A DNA stretch of 39,730 nt, from the NCBI GenBank assembly GCA_038124765.1, contig JAYPCO010000008.1, forward strand, positions 1-39,730. Reading direction: 5' to 3'. The notes under the pieces were generated by a model. The model was not told the origin of the DNA. It saw nothing but the letters and a program-made list of their open reading frames with translations, and did no database searches. The DNA is from HIMB59 sp038124765. GTDB taxonomy: Bacteria > Pseudomonadota > Alphaproteobacteria > HIMB59. The position numbers were made by a program, and so were the translations under genes. This document shows positions 16,637-24,677 of the stretch, in pieces; within the stretch, counting starts at the first letter, position 1, and every line of letters starts with the position of its first letter.

Positions 16637-17019
16637 TGTCAATTTTTGGTTCAAACGAAAAAAAAGCAGAAGAAAATACAACATATTTCTTTAATGCAGA
16701 TAAGGACACTGTCAATCAATCTACTTTAGCAAAAGATATTAAAATTCATGGTTCTGTTGAGGCAAAAGATTATATCGAATTTTCTGGGAGTATTACCGGG
16801 ACGTTAAAATCATCGACGGTTAATTTAAAGCCATCCTCTTACGTTAAGGGAACGGTTACAGGAGACACTGTAACGGTTGAAGGGGAAGTGGACGGAGATA
16901 TTCAGGCCAAAGATGTATATATAAAGTCCACTGCTAAGATTAAAGGAACCATTCGCTATACTAACATTGATATTCAAAATGGTAGTATTATCAACGCAGA
17001 TTTATTTTACTCTTCATAA
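16636..17019 (+). CDS. Bactofilin 2
   Basis: The 127-residue bactofilin starts inside the stop of the first copy. The beta-helix core covers about residues 28-125 (STLAKDIKIHGSVEAKD, FSGSITGTLKSSTVNL, VTVEGEVDGDIQAKDV, TAKIKGTIRYTNIDI). It shares the motif GTLKSST and the overall repeat register with its neighbour but has almost no C-terminal tail. The pair is probably an old tandem duplication that diverged. A weak A/T-rich hairpin follows and the ABC binding-protein gene begins 106 bases later. Confidence 0.87.
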   Translation: MSIFGSNEKKAEENTTYFFNADKDTVNQSTLAKDIKIHGSVEAKDYIEFSGSITGTLKSSTVNLKPSSYVKGTVTGDTVTVEGEVDGDIQAKDVYIKSTAKIKGTIRYTNIDIQNGSIINADLFYSS

Positions 17020-17026
17020 TTGAATC

Positions 17027-17049
17027 AATAGATAAAAAGTTTGTCTATT
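17027..17049 (+). terminator. Weak hairpin after the bactofilin pair
   Basis: A ten-base-pair A/T-rich stem (17027-17036 with 17040-17049, one U-G pair) with an AAG loop follows the bactofilin 2 stop by seven bases. There is hardly any T tract, so termination would be weak. Confidence 0.35.
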
Positions 17050-17070
17050 TGACTTAATATAGTTTATATT
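17041..17070 (+). promoter_or_regulatory. Candidate promoter of the amino-acid binding protein gene
   Basis: TTGTCT (17041-17046), 18-base spacer, TATATT (17065-17070). This would give an approximately 50-base leader ending in a strong AAAGGAG ribosome site (17113-17119). The -35 element overlaps the preceding hairpin. Prediction only. Confidence 0.35.
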
Positions 17071-17125
17071 TTTAATCAGTAATTACTTATAGAGGAATAA
17101 AAAAGACTCATTAAAGGAGAAAAGT

Positions 17126-17848
17126 ATGAAGAAAATAATACTATTAGTATTAGCAACTAGCTTTGTGTTAGGCTCTGCTTGGGCTAAAACTGTCAGAATG
17201 GGAACAGAGGGTGCTTACCCTCCTTATAATTTTATTAATGATAGTGGTGAGGTTGACGGATTTGAAAGAGATGTCGGAGATCAACTATGTGCACGTGCAA
17301 ATTTGGATTGTGTATGGGTTGTCAATGACTGGGACTCCATCATTCCTAATTTAGTTTCAGGCAACTACGACACCATCATTGCAGGTATGTCAATCACTGA
17401 CGAGCGTGATGAAGTTATTGATTTTACGCAAGACTATTATCCACCCTCTCCATCAGTTTATATGGCTTTAAGTGGATCGGATGTTGATATAAATGGTGGC
17501 GTTATCGCAGCACAAGCTTCAACAATTCAAGCAGCGCATGTTGCTGAAAGCGGAGCAACTTTAGTCGAATTCGCTACTGCTGAAGAAACTATTTCAGCTG
17601 TTCGTAATGGCGAAGCTGATGCAGTTTTAGCAGATGGCGATTACCTTTTACCAATTATTACTGAATCAAATGGCGAGTTTGCTGCTGTTGGGGAAGTGCC
17701 AATTGGTGGCGGCGTTGGTATGGGCATCAGAGAGTCTGATGGTGACTTAAGAGCCACTATGGATAAAGCGATTACTTCAATGAAGGAAGATGGTACATTG
17801 AATGCTTTAATCAGAAAATGGTTTGGTAAAGACGCTCTTACCTACTAA
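17126..17848 (+). CDS. Periplasmic amino-acid ABC transporter binding protein
   Basis: The 240-residue family 3 solute-binding protein has a signal peptide (cleavage after about residue 20, SAWA). The mature protein shows VRMGTEGAYPPYNFIN, EVDGFERDVGDQLCARANLDCVWV, WDSIIPNLVSGNYDTIIAGMSITDERDEVIDFTQ and the C-terminal MKEDGTLNALIRKWFG. Arg in SITDER normally binds the substrate carboxylate. The sequence resembles Lys/Arg/Orn/His binders, but the ligand is not certain. A strong ribosome site (AAAGGAG) and a downstream hairpin suggest high expression relative to the permeases that follow, as is common for binding proteins. Confidence 0.92.
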   Translation: MKKIILLVLATSFVLGSAWAKTVRMGTEGAYPPYNFINDSGEVDGFERDVGDQLCARANLDCVWVVNDWDSIIPNLVSGNYDTIIAGMSITDERDEVIDFTQDYYPPSPSVYMALSGSDVDINGGVIAAQASTIQAAHVAESGATLVEFATAEETISAVRNGEADAVLADGDYLLPIITESNGEFAAVGEVPIGGGVGMGIRESDGDLRATMDKAITSMKEDGTLNALIRKWFGKDALTY

Positions 17849-17871
17849 TTATATCTAATTTATTTTAATAA

Positions 17872-17900
17872 ATATGAAGACGGTTAATCCGTCTTCATAT
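17872..17900 (+). terminator. Perfect hairpin after the binding-protein gene
   Basis: A perfect 12-base-pair stem (17872-17883 with 17889-17900, ATATGAAGACGG paired to its complement) with a TTAAT loop, 23 bases after the stop. There is no T tract, so it more likely stabilises the binding-protein mRNA or causes partial termination before the downstream genes than ends transcription outright. Confidence 0.6.
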
Positions 17901-17970
17901 CTTAATAGCCTACTGTTGTTATTAACTCTTCTATTTATAAGTACGTAACTCTTCACCATTTGGAAAAAGT

Positions 17971-19071
17971 TTGTTAGATAAAGTTCTCATAATAGGCGGA
18001 GGCATAGTTGGAGCTTGTTTTGCCTATCATGCTCATTTGAGGGGCATCAAAAAAATTACAGTAGTATCAAGTGCCTTACCCGGGGAGCGCTCTCAAGCAA
18101 CAAGTAATACTTGGGGCTGGGTTAATGGGTACGCATCGAATGACAAAGCGTACGCCGCATTCCGTTTAGCTAGTGTTCAATATTGGCCTGAATTTTTAAA
18201 AAATATAATCAATCTTTCTCCCACCTCCAAAGGTGCTTTTTTTTGGGACCAAGAAGAAGCTGAAATTATTCAAACAATTGACCAGCATCAGTATTGGGGG
18301 CATGCAGTTGAATTGATGAACGAATTAGAAGTAAAAAAGATATTACCCAATTTAAATATTTTACCAAAAAGAGCAGGGTATGGAATAAATGATCTAGCTA
18401 TAGAAGGTGTCAAGGCAACAAAAGAAATTTTTAAAGTGAGCAAGTGTGAAGTCATCAATCAAGAAGTATCAGAGATTATTTATGAAAACAATCAAGTGAC
18501 AGGTGTGAAAACTGTTAGCGGCACAATAAAAGCGGATGAGGTGATCATTGCTGCGGGCTTAGGCTCCTCTACATTACTCTCAACTGTAGGTGTTGATTTT
18601 AAGATGAAATCGAGCTTTGGTCTTTTAGCATATACAAACTCTTTACCGCCTCTTTTAAAACATCCAGTTACAGGTTTAGATTTTCATGTTCGCCAAGATG
18701 ATGAAGGGCGTTTAATAATTGGAGGGAAGTTCGATGACGATGATATTAGTGAAAATAATATTACTATTGCAGCTACAAAACTAGTTCAAGACATGTCCAA
18801 TAAGCTAAATTATAATGGGCATATGGTTCTAAACCATTATACATTAGGAGAGCGACCCTTGCCAGTTGATGGAAGACCCAAAATTGGTCGACTTAAAAAT
18901 AATTTACAAAAAGAAATCAATGGATTGTATTTAGCAGTTATGCATTCAGGAATTACAAATGCCCCCTTGGCATCTAAATTAGGTATTGAAGAAATTATGA
19001 GCGGTAAAAGGCACGAACTATTAGAAGACTTTCTCCCCCAAAAAAATATGGACAATATAAATAATGTTTGA
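17971..19071 (+). CDS. FAD-dependent amine/amino-acid oxidoreductase (DAO family)
   Basis: The 366-residue protein has the N-terminal dinucleotide-binding motif VLIIGGGIVGACFAYHAHLRG followed by VVSSALPGERSQATSNTWGWVNGY. It has a central substrate domain and a C-terminal FAD segment ending HSGITNAPLASKLGIEEI. This is the D-amino-acid oxidase/dehydrogenase and glycine oxidase superfamily. The start is a TTG at 17971; there is no ATG between an in-frame stop at 17938 and this point. It lies between the binding protein and permeases of an amino-acid transporter and overlaps the first permease by eight bases, so it probably oxidises the imported compound or a derivative. The exact substrate is unknown. 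Confidence 0.86.
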   Translation: MLDKVLIIGGGIVGACFAYHAHLRGIKKITVVSSALPGERSQATSNTWGWVNGYASNDKAYAAFRLASVQYWPEFLKNIINLSPTSKGAFFWDQEEAEIIQTIDQHQYWGHAVELMNELEVKKILPNLNILPKRAGYGINDLAIEGVKATKEIFKVSKCEVINQEVSEIIYENNQVTGVKTVSGTIKADEVIIAAGLGSSTLLSTVGVDFKMKSSFGLLAYTNSLPPLLKHPVTGLDFHVRQDDEGRLIIGGKFDDDDISENNITIAATKLVQDMSNKLNYNGHMVLNHYTLGERPLPVDGRPKIGRLKNNLQKEINGLYLAVMHSGITNAPLASKLGIEEIMSGKRHELLEDFLPQKNMDNINNV

Positions 19072-19930
19072 CGCTTGCGCTGATCCCAAATCTATAGAAG
19101 GGCTCATATGGCTTTCATGCTATGTCACCACCACAAAACACATGTCCTTCTATGGTTCTTTCTTAATTGTATTATTGCTAATTTCATTAGCGGCTCCTAT
19201 AGCCATGCTATTTGGTTTTCTTGGCGCTATTGCCTCTAGATCCTCAAGCTTTATTTTAAGGTTTATTGGCAAAGGCTACTTGGCCTTAATCAGAGGTATT
19301 CCTGATATTGTTTTTTTTCTATTCATACCGATTGCCCTTGACCAGGCATTTGAATATTTACGTCACAAAATACTTTGTCCTGAAGTCACAGAGGCCGTAA
19401 GACAAGGAAATGATTTTGTCGTGTGTACAGCAGCTAAGCTCCCCCTAAGCTCATCTAGTGAATGGGTACATGATCTTTATAGTTTTTCTCTTGCGTTATT
19501 AGCTTTTGGATTTGTTTTTGGAGCATTTGCAGGAAATGTTATCTCCGGCGCCATGGCAGCTGTTCCGAAAGCTCAGTTAGAAACTGGGGAAGCCTTCGGT
19601 TTTTCACGACATCAAATTTTTAGAAGAATTCTAATCCCACAAATGTGGATTTATGCACTGCCGGGACTATCCAATTTATGGATGATTTTAATTAAGGCTA
19701 CGCCCCTTTTATTTCTTTTAGGAATTGAAGATATTGTTTATTGGGCAAAAGAATTGGGTGGAATTAAAACTGGTGTCTTTGACTATCCTCACCCAGATTG
19801 GCGAGCTTGGTACTTTGCCGTGTTGATGATTTTTTACTTGTCATTGACTTATGTTTCACAGTCAGTTTTAGATAGAATAACTAACCGTCTATCAAAAGGA
19901 CAGGCAACAATGGCAGGGAAGTCTCTTTAA
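19064..19930 (+). CDS. Amino-acid ABC transporter permease 1
   Basis: The 288-residue permease has about five or six membrane helices and the cytoplasmic EAA loop GNVISGAMAAVPKAQLETGEAFGFSRHQIFRRILIPQ that docks on the ATPase. It is longer than the usual 220-240 residues because of an N-terminal extension and an inserted segment with two cysteines (about residues 95-140: ILCPEVTEAV, FVVCTAAKL). It belongs to the HisM/HisQ family. It overlaps the FAD oxidoreductase by eight bases and precedes permease 2 by two bases, so all are one operon. Confidence 0.9.
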   Translation: MFDACADPKSIEGLIWLSCYVTTTKHMSFYGSFLIVLLLISLAAPIAMLFGFLGAIASRSSSFILRFIGKGYLALIRGIPDIVFFLFIPIALDQAFEYLRHKILCPEVTEAVRQGNDFVVCTAAKLPLSSSSEWVHDLYSFSLALLAFGFVFGAFAGNVISGAMAAVPKAQLETGEAFGFSRHQIFRRILIPQMWIYALPGLSNLWMILIKATPLLFLLGIEDIVYWAKELGGIKTGVFDYPHPDWRAWYFAVLMIFYLSLTYVSQSVLDRITNRLSKGQATMAGKSL

Positions 19931-19932
19931 AT

Positions 19933-20772
19933 ATGTCTTGCCTACAAACTCTTTCTGATTATGGACTAAGATCCATTGGTTTTGGCGAAAGGCTTTTGCC
20001 CAAAGCAGACATCACATTTTGTGAACAATTTGTACTTATCGGCTCAGGAATGATTTGGAATATTTATTTCGGAGCACTTGCGTTGTTATTAGGTTTTTTC
20101 TTTGCCACGTCTTTAGCTTTAGGTAAAAATTCTAAATATAGATTATTTTCAGTGCCTTCTCGTGCTTTTATTTTTGTATTTAGAGGCTCTCCATTGTTTA
20201 TCCAATTTTTCTTTGCATATGATTTATTCATACTCCTTCCCAAACTTGGTGTGGATATTGATCTGGGTTTTATTGCTATCACTGTTGAAACTCGATGGCT
20301 TACTAAGGCCTGGTTAGGAGCCTTAATTGTTTTATTTTTAAACACATCTGCATATGCAGGCGAAATTTTTTATGGCGCATTAAGGGCGGTTCCTAGTCAG
20401 GATATTGAATCCGCTGATGCATTTGGTTTTACAGGTATGAAGAAATTTAGAAGAATTATATGGCCGACTATGTTGCGTTTGGCTTGGCCATCCTATACGA
20501 ACGAGGCTATTTTTCTGTTTCATGCCACAACCCTTGTCTTTTTTACTGGATTTCCTGCTTGGCAACAAAAAGGAGATGCTATTTATTATGCAAGTTATTT
20601 TGCTGAGAAAACATTTAATCCATTTGTCTCTTACCCGATAGTGGGGTTTTACTTTATCGTATTAACACTTATCGTAATTGGTTTTTTTGGATTAATTAAT
20701 AAAAGGCTTAACAGACACTTGCCCTCAAATATTCGAAGCAAATTAAACATTAAGCTAAACTTAATTAGATAG
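19933..20772 (+). CDS. Amino-acid ABC transporter permease 2
   Basis: The 279-residue HisM/HisQ-family permease carries the EAA loop AYAGEIFYGALRAVPSQDIESADAFGFTGMKKFRRIIWPTM. Like its partner it is longer than typical, with an N-terminal segment (LSDYGLRSIGFGERLLPKADITFCEQF) before the first helix and a longer loop after FRGSPLFIQFFFAYDLF. It would form the heterodimeric channel with permease 1. The stop codon (20770-20772) directly abuts the ccmH stop on the other strand, leaving no room for a terminator between them. Confidence 0.9.
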   Translation: MSCLQTLSDYGLRSIGFGERLLPKADITFCEQFVLIGSGMIWNIYFGALALLLGFFFATSLALGKNSKYRLFSVPSRAFIFVFRGSPLFIQFFFAYDLFILLPKLGVDIDLGFIAITVETRWLTKAWLGALIVLFLNTSAYAGEIFYGALRAVPSQDIESADAFGFTGMKKFRRIIWPTMLRLAWPSYTNEAIFLFHATTLVFFTGFPAWQQKGDAIYYASYFAEKTFNPFVSYPIVGFYFIVLTLIVIGFFGLINKRLNRHLPSNIRSKLNIKLNLIR

Positions 20773-21129
20773 TTAAAAATATTTCTTTCTAATCAAGAAA
20801 AATACTAGCAAAAGTAAAATAAATGGCGATGTCCATAATAAATAATGGTTGCTAGAGGGCTTAAATGATATTTCTTCACCATAAATAGAAATTAATTCAT
20901 TATTTATTTCTTCAATGGATAAGCCATTTTCAAATTTTTTTTTAATTTGTTCTTTTAAATTGATAGAAAATTCAGTATCGGACTCTAAGATGTTTTGGCC
21001 ATCGCAAACTAAACATCGAATACTTTTATAATAATCTATAAGATCAGTATCTTCGGCTAGTGCAGAGGAAATAAATAGCAAAGATATTATTATGAAAATA
21101 TTTTTATAAATATTTTTCAACATCTTCAT
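20773..21129 (-). CDS. ccmH: Cytochrome c maturation protein CcmH (CycL/NrfF type)
   Basis: From the ATG at 21129 the protein is 118 residues. It has a signal peptide ending SSALA (about residue 25), the periplasmic redox motif RCLVCDGQNILESD (Cys39 and Cys42, the family RCxxC), a helical domain, and one C-terminal membrane anchor (LLWTSPFILLLLVFFLIRKK). CcmH reduces apocytochrome cysteines before heme attachment. Longer in-frame starts up to 21198 would bury the signal peptide and lie deep inside ccmG; the chosen start still overlaps ccmG by 26 bases. No CcmI-type TPR extension is present. Confidence 0.9.
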   Translation of the reverse strand: MKMLKNIYKNIFIIISLLFISSALAEDTDLIDYYKSIRCLVCDGQNILESDTEFSINLKEQIKKKFENGLSIEEINNELISIYGEEISFKPSSNHYLLWTSPFILLLLVFFLIRKKYF

Positions 21130-21586
21130 AAAACAAAGGTCCTTGTATTTTATTTGTGATTTCATCATTTGTAATAAAATAAGTTTCAGGAACACCAATT
21201 AAGCCCATTTTATACGCTATAGTGCCATCATCTCGAATTATATATTCAAATGGGTTTCCATTTTCATTGATCCAGGTAGTAAAGTTTTCCTCATCGTCTC
21301 TAAAATTAATGCCTATAATTTTAATTCCTTTTTCTTTCATGGCCATTAATAGGGGGTGTTCTGCTAAACAAGGCTTACACCAAGAGGCAAAAAAATTCAC
21401 TATATAAAAATCACCTAAATTATTTTTATCAACTATCTCATTTTTAAAAAAGGTTTGTGTAGTAAATACCTCATCGGCAATTTTTTTTTGTTTAGTTTTT
21501 TTTTCTGGAGACGGGTTTAAATAATAAAATGTACATATAGCTAAAATTAAAAATCCTAAAATAGGTACGAGCAAAGTTTTTTTCAT
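21104..21586 (-). CDS. ccmG: Thioredoxin-like CcmG/DsbE
   Basis: The 160-residue membrane-tethered thioredoxin has an N-terminal helix (about 5-24), then NFFASWCKPCLAEHPLLMAM with active-site Cys70 and Cys73, IIGINFRDDEENFTTWI, and the cis-proline region LIGVPETYFI. CcmG keeps CcmH and apocytochrome thiols reduced in the periplasm. The ATG overlaps the ccmF stop by four bases (ATGA). Confidence 0.93.
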   Translation of the reverse strand: MKKTLLVPILGFLILAICTFYYLNPSPEKKTKQKKIADEVFTTQTFFKNEIVDKNNLGDFYIVNFFASWCKPCLAEHPLLMAMKEKGIKIIGINFRDDEENFTTWINENGNPFEYIIRDDGTIAYKMGLIGVPETYFITNDEITNKIQGPLFYEDVEKYL

Positions 21587-23418
21587 ATTTTTCTAATAAT
21601 AGACCCAAAAATTCCTACAATAAGCATTATTGCGCTGAACCATAAAAGATTAATGTAAGGTTTATAAACTAAATTTATAGACACCAGGTCAGATTCAATC
21701 TCAGAAATTGTTGCATAATATTGATGTAAAAGATTATTTACGACACTGACTTCATTAGTTATTTGCCCAGAGGGTTGATATATATTTTTGGAAGGACTTA
21801 GAGAATAAGTCTTGTTGCCCTCTAAAATTTTCATATCTAGTAAAATTTGAACATGATTAGGCATTTCAATATTTTGAATATTTTCTATGTAAGCACTGCC
21901 GCCACTATTTAAAGTTATTTGATTATTTTCCCCTTTTTGAAACAGAAGATTTTCTTCTGTATCAAATTGTTCTGTACTAACGGCCGCAATTATAAAAAAA
22001 CCAATACTTAGATGAGCCAGCCATTGCGAATAGAACTTTAAATCTTTTTTAAATTTCGTGAATAAAACAATCAAACTTTTTATAAACAATGGAGCGGTAA
22101 TAAATATGCTAATAGCAAAAAAGGGATTATTAAAAATATAATAGCAAATGAGTGATATAAGAAAACTAGTAATAAGAATGATTAAAGGTTTAAGCTTATT
22201 TTGGGTTTCATTTTTTTGCCATTTTATTTGAGGGGCAAAGGCCATTAAAATAATTATGGGCGCTAATAGTATATTAAATGTAAAGTTGTAATAAGGCGCG
22301 CCCACTGACACCGCAGTTTGAAATATCATTTCACTAAATAATGGATAAACCGTTCCTATAAATACAGTTAAGGCTGCACAAATAAAAAAAATATTATTGA
22401 TTAATAAAAAGCTTTCTTTACTGACAATTTGAAAGGTATCTTTGTTAAAGAGAGATATGCTTTTTAAATTCATTCTAATAGTAGTGACTAAAAGATACCC
22501 AATAATAATAATTAAAAATAATCCTCGCAAAGGGTCGGCAGCAAAACTATGGACAGATACAATTAAATTTGACCTAACTAAAAAAGTACCAAAGACAGCC
22601 GCTATAAAACCATAAAGTGCTAAGTTTAAGCTCCATAATTTTAATTGATTATTTTTAATAGAGACTTGTAGAGAGTGTACTAGAGCCGTGTTCAACAACC
22701 AGGGTATTAATGATACATTCTCCACAGGGTCCCAAAACCACCACCCTCCCCAACCAAGTTCAGAATAGGCCCAATAAGAACCTAAAGTGATACCAACTGT
22801 TAAGAAAAACCATGATATTTTTGACCAAAGTAACATTTGTTGAAATAAGTAATTTTCATGTTCCTTAGTTGTTAATACAAATGAAGCAATGACAAATGGG
22901 ATAATTAAACCTAAATAACCCAAAAAAAGTATTGGGGGATGAATAACAAATAGTAAATTTTGTAAAATAGGATTTAAACCTAGCCCTTGAGTATTGACAT
23001 CAATATTTACACTCACAAAGGGATTAGAGCTTAAGAGAATATAAATGATAAATATCTGTGAAATAAAGATTAGCTGTTTGTGAATTAAGTTTTTCTTATG
23101 AAAAAAAGAAAAAATTAGACCATAAAAATTAATCAAAAAAACCCATAATAAAATGGAACCTTCATGACTGCCCCAAGCAGATGTAACTTTAAATATAAAG
23201 GGATCATTAATATATGAGTTTTGAAGAACATTTAAGGTTTGAAAGTTTGAAGTGGCAAACGCTAAAAGAAGCAAAATAAAAGGTATCAAACTACAAATGT
23301 AAATAGCTCGAGTAGTTAAAACAGTATGGAGCTCATTAAGCTTAGCGCTACGAGTATAATAAAAAACTGCAAATACGATTGGTAAATATAAAAAAATATG
23401 ACCTGCAATGTTAATCAA
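21583..23418 (-). CDS. ccmF: Cytochrome c heme lyase subunit CcmF
   Basis: The 611-residue polytopic protein has the landmarks TSAWGSHEGSILLWVFLINFYG, HPPILFLGYLG, the tryptophan-rich WWD heme domain ELGWGGWWFWDPVENVSLIPWL, and VHSFAADPLRGLFLI. CcmF joins heme from CcmE to apocytochrome c with CcmH. It is slightly shorter than the usual 640-660. The start is a TTG at 23418 directly abutting the ccmE stop, supported by GGAGAGG seven bases upstream within ccmE. Confidence 0.95.
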   Translation of the reverse strand: MINIAGHIFLYLPIVFAVFYYTRSAKLNELHTVLTTRAIYICSLIPFILLLLAFATSNFQTLNVLQNSYINDPFIFKVTSAWGSHEGSILLWVFLINFYGLIFSFFHKKNLIHKQLIFISQIFIIYILLSSNPFVSVNIDVNTQGLGLNPILQNLLFVIHPPILFLGYLGLIIPFVIASFVLTTKEHENYLFQQMLLWSKISWFFLTVGITLGSYWAYSELGWGGWWFWDPVENVSLIPWLLNTALVHSLQVSIKNNQLKLWSLNLALYGFIAAVFGTFLVRSNLIVSVHSFAADPLRGLFLIIIIGYLLVTTIRMNLKSISLFNKDTFQIVSKESFLLINNIFFICAALTVFIGTVYPLFSEMIFQTAVSVGAPYYNFTFNILLAPIIILMAFAPQIKWQKNETQNKLKPLIILITSFLISLICYYIFNNPFFAISIFITAPLFIKSLIVLFTKFKKDLKFYSQWLAHLSIGFFIIAAVSTEQFDTEENLLFQKGENNQITLNSGGSAYIENIQNIEMPNHVQILLDMKILEGNKTYSLSPSKNIYQPSGQITNEVSVVNNLLHQYYATISEIESDLVSINLVYKPYINLLWFSAIMLIVGIFGSIIRKI

Positions 23419-23868
23419 TTATTTGCCTCTCCATAGACCTTCTTCTTTTAATTTATCAATAGCACTTTGGGGCATATAATTTTCGTCATGCTTAGCTAAA
23501 ACAATTTCTGCATTAAAAATATTGTTGGTCATTTTTCCCTCTACAATTATTCCCTTATCCTCTTCAACCAGACTAGGAAGAGTTTTATTAAAATTTACAA
23601 ATATAGAATTTTGATTTTGGTCGATAACCTCAAAGGTCCAGATGGCGTTATTAAACTCCAAAGAACCTTTTTTTACAACTCCGCCTACTCGAAGATATTT
23701 ATCATTTAAATTTTTTGAACTCAGTAAGTCAGTAGGTGTTACAAAGTAGGCAATTTGATCTTTTAAAGAATAGCTAATAAGTATGATGGCAAATACAAAG
23801 CAAGTAAAAATAAGAGTAAGAAAAAAGAAACGTTTTTTAATCTGTCTGTTGAGTTTTATAATTTGCAC
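23419..23868 (-). CDS. ccmE: Heme chaperone CcmE
   Basis: The 149-residue protein has one N-terminal membrane helix (about 13-34) and a periplasmic OB-fold domain. It contains LRVGGVVKKGSLE, the covalent heme-binding histidine His127 in AKHDENYMP and the nearby Tyr131. The start is a GTG at 23868, placed inside the last codons of ccmD. Heme is received from CcmC and passed to CcmF. Confidence 0.94.
   Translation of the reverse strand: MQIIKLNRQIKKRFFFLTLIFTCFVFAIILISYSLKDQIAYFVTPTDLLSSKNLNDKYLRVGGVVKKGSLEFNNAIWTFEVIDQNQNSIFVNFNKTLPSLVEEDKGIIVEGKMTNNIFNAEIVLAKHDENYMPQSAIDKLKEEGLWRGK
23426..23432 (-). promoter_or_regulatory. Ribosome binding site supporting the TTG start of ccmF
   Basis: GGAGAGG on the minus strand, seven bases before the TTG at 23418, inside the 3' end of ccmE. 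It supports the non-ATG start. Confidence 0.6.
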
Positions 23869-23977
23869 TATTCTTATTAAAAACTTTTTTTTTCATTAGC
23901 ATAATTATAATCGTTGTCACAGCACAGATGACTCCAAAAAATCCATAACAAATTAATACAAATTGCAAACTAGTCAT
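23837..23977 (-). CDS. ccmD: Small heme exporter protein CcmD
   Basis: A 46-residue frame from the ATG at 23977 to a TAA at 23837 begins MTSLQFVLICYGFFGVICAV, continues as one hydrophobic helix and ends in a basic/polar tail (KKKVFNKN). CcmD proteins are exactly this: a short N-terminal segment, one membrane helix and a charged cytoplasmic tail. They stabilise the CcmABC complex and help release heme-loaded CcmE. Sequence conservation is low, but position is decisive: it lies between ccmC and ccmE, overlapping ccmC by eight bases and ccmE by 32 bases in another frame. Confidence 0.87.
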   Translation of the reverse strand: MTSLQFVLICYGFFGVICAVTTIIIMLMKKKVFNKNSANYKTQQTD

Positions 23978-24677
23978 TAAATAGCCTTGACCTTTCAACC
24001 TTCCTTTTTTCGATGATGATAAAGAAAATATTTGAAAACCAATAAATGGTTAAAGAGAAGACTGCCGCAAAGCTCACTAATAAAGTGATTAAATAGTCAG
24101 TTGTTATACTTGGCCCACCAATTTTAAATACACTGCTTCCTTGGTGTAAAGTAGTCCACCAATCTACAGAAAATTTAACTATAGGAAGGTTTACCAAGCC
24201 TATTATTGCAAGAATAGAGGCTGCAAAATCTGCTTTTTGGAAATGTTCGAATGAAAAAAGCAATAAAAGATGGCCAAAATAGATAAAAGCTAAGATAAGC
24301 ATTGAAGTAAGACGTGCGTCCCACACCCAATAAGTCCCCCAGGTTAAATTCCCCCAAATAGAACCTGTCACTAGCACAACAATGCTCATTAACAAACCAA
24401 TGGGAGAAATTGCTCTTGCGATTGTAAAAGAAGTAGGTGATTTAAAAACCAATCCAATAATGCTGCTGACACCAATCGAAAAAAATAACATTAGTGAAAG
24501 CCACGCCGCAGGAACGTGAATAAACATAATTTTAAAAGAGATGCCTTGGTAGTAATCGTTTTCTAATAAGATAATCAATACACCGGCGATGGCAAATAAA
24601 ACGACAGTAATAATTATTAAAAAAGTATTTATTGAATTTAAAAATTTAGAAAAACTATTGGGGGTTATTGCAAACAT
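23970..24677 (-). CDS. ccmC: Heme-handling protein CcmC
   Basis: The 235-residue six-helix membrane protein has FIHVPAAWLSL with the conserved periplasmic histidine and the tryptophan-rich GNLTWGTYWVWDARLTSMLI loop, followed by a second histidine near LHQGSSV. CcmC loads heme onto CcmE. The start shares one base with the ccmB stop. Confidence 0.95.
   Translation of the reverse strand: MFAITPNSFSKFLNSINTFLIIITVVLFAIAGVLIILLENDYYQGISFKIMFIHVPAAWLSLMLFFSIGVSSIIGLVFKSPTSFTIARAISPIGLLMSIVVLVTGSIWGNLTWGTYWVWDARLTSMLILAFIYFGHLLLLFSFEHFQKADFAASILAIIGLVNLPIVKFSVDWWTTLHQGSSVFKIGGPSITTDYLITLLVSFAAVFSLTIYWFSNIFFIIIEKRKVERSRLFND

Noticed and set aside
16855..16874. Inverted repeat GTTACA...TGTAAC
   Set aside because: It is inside bactofilin 2 coding sequence and explained by its short beta-helix repeats.
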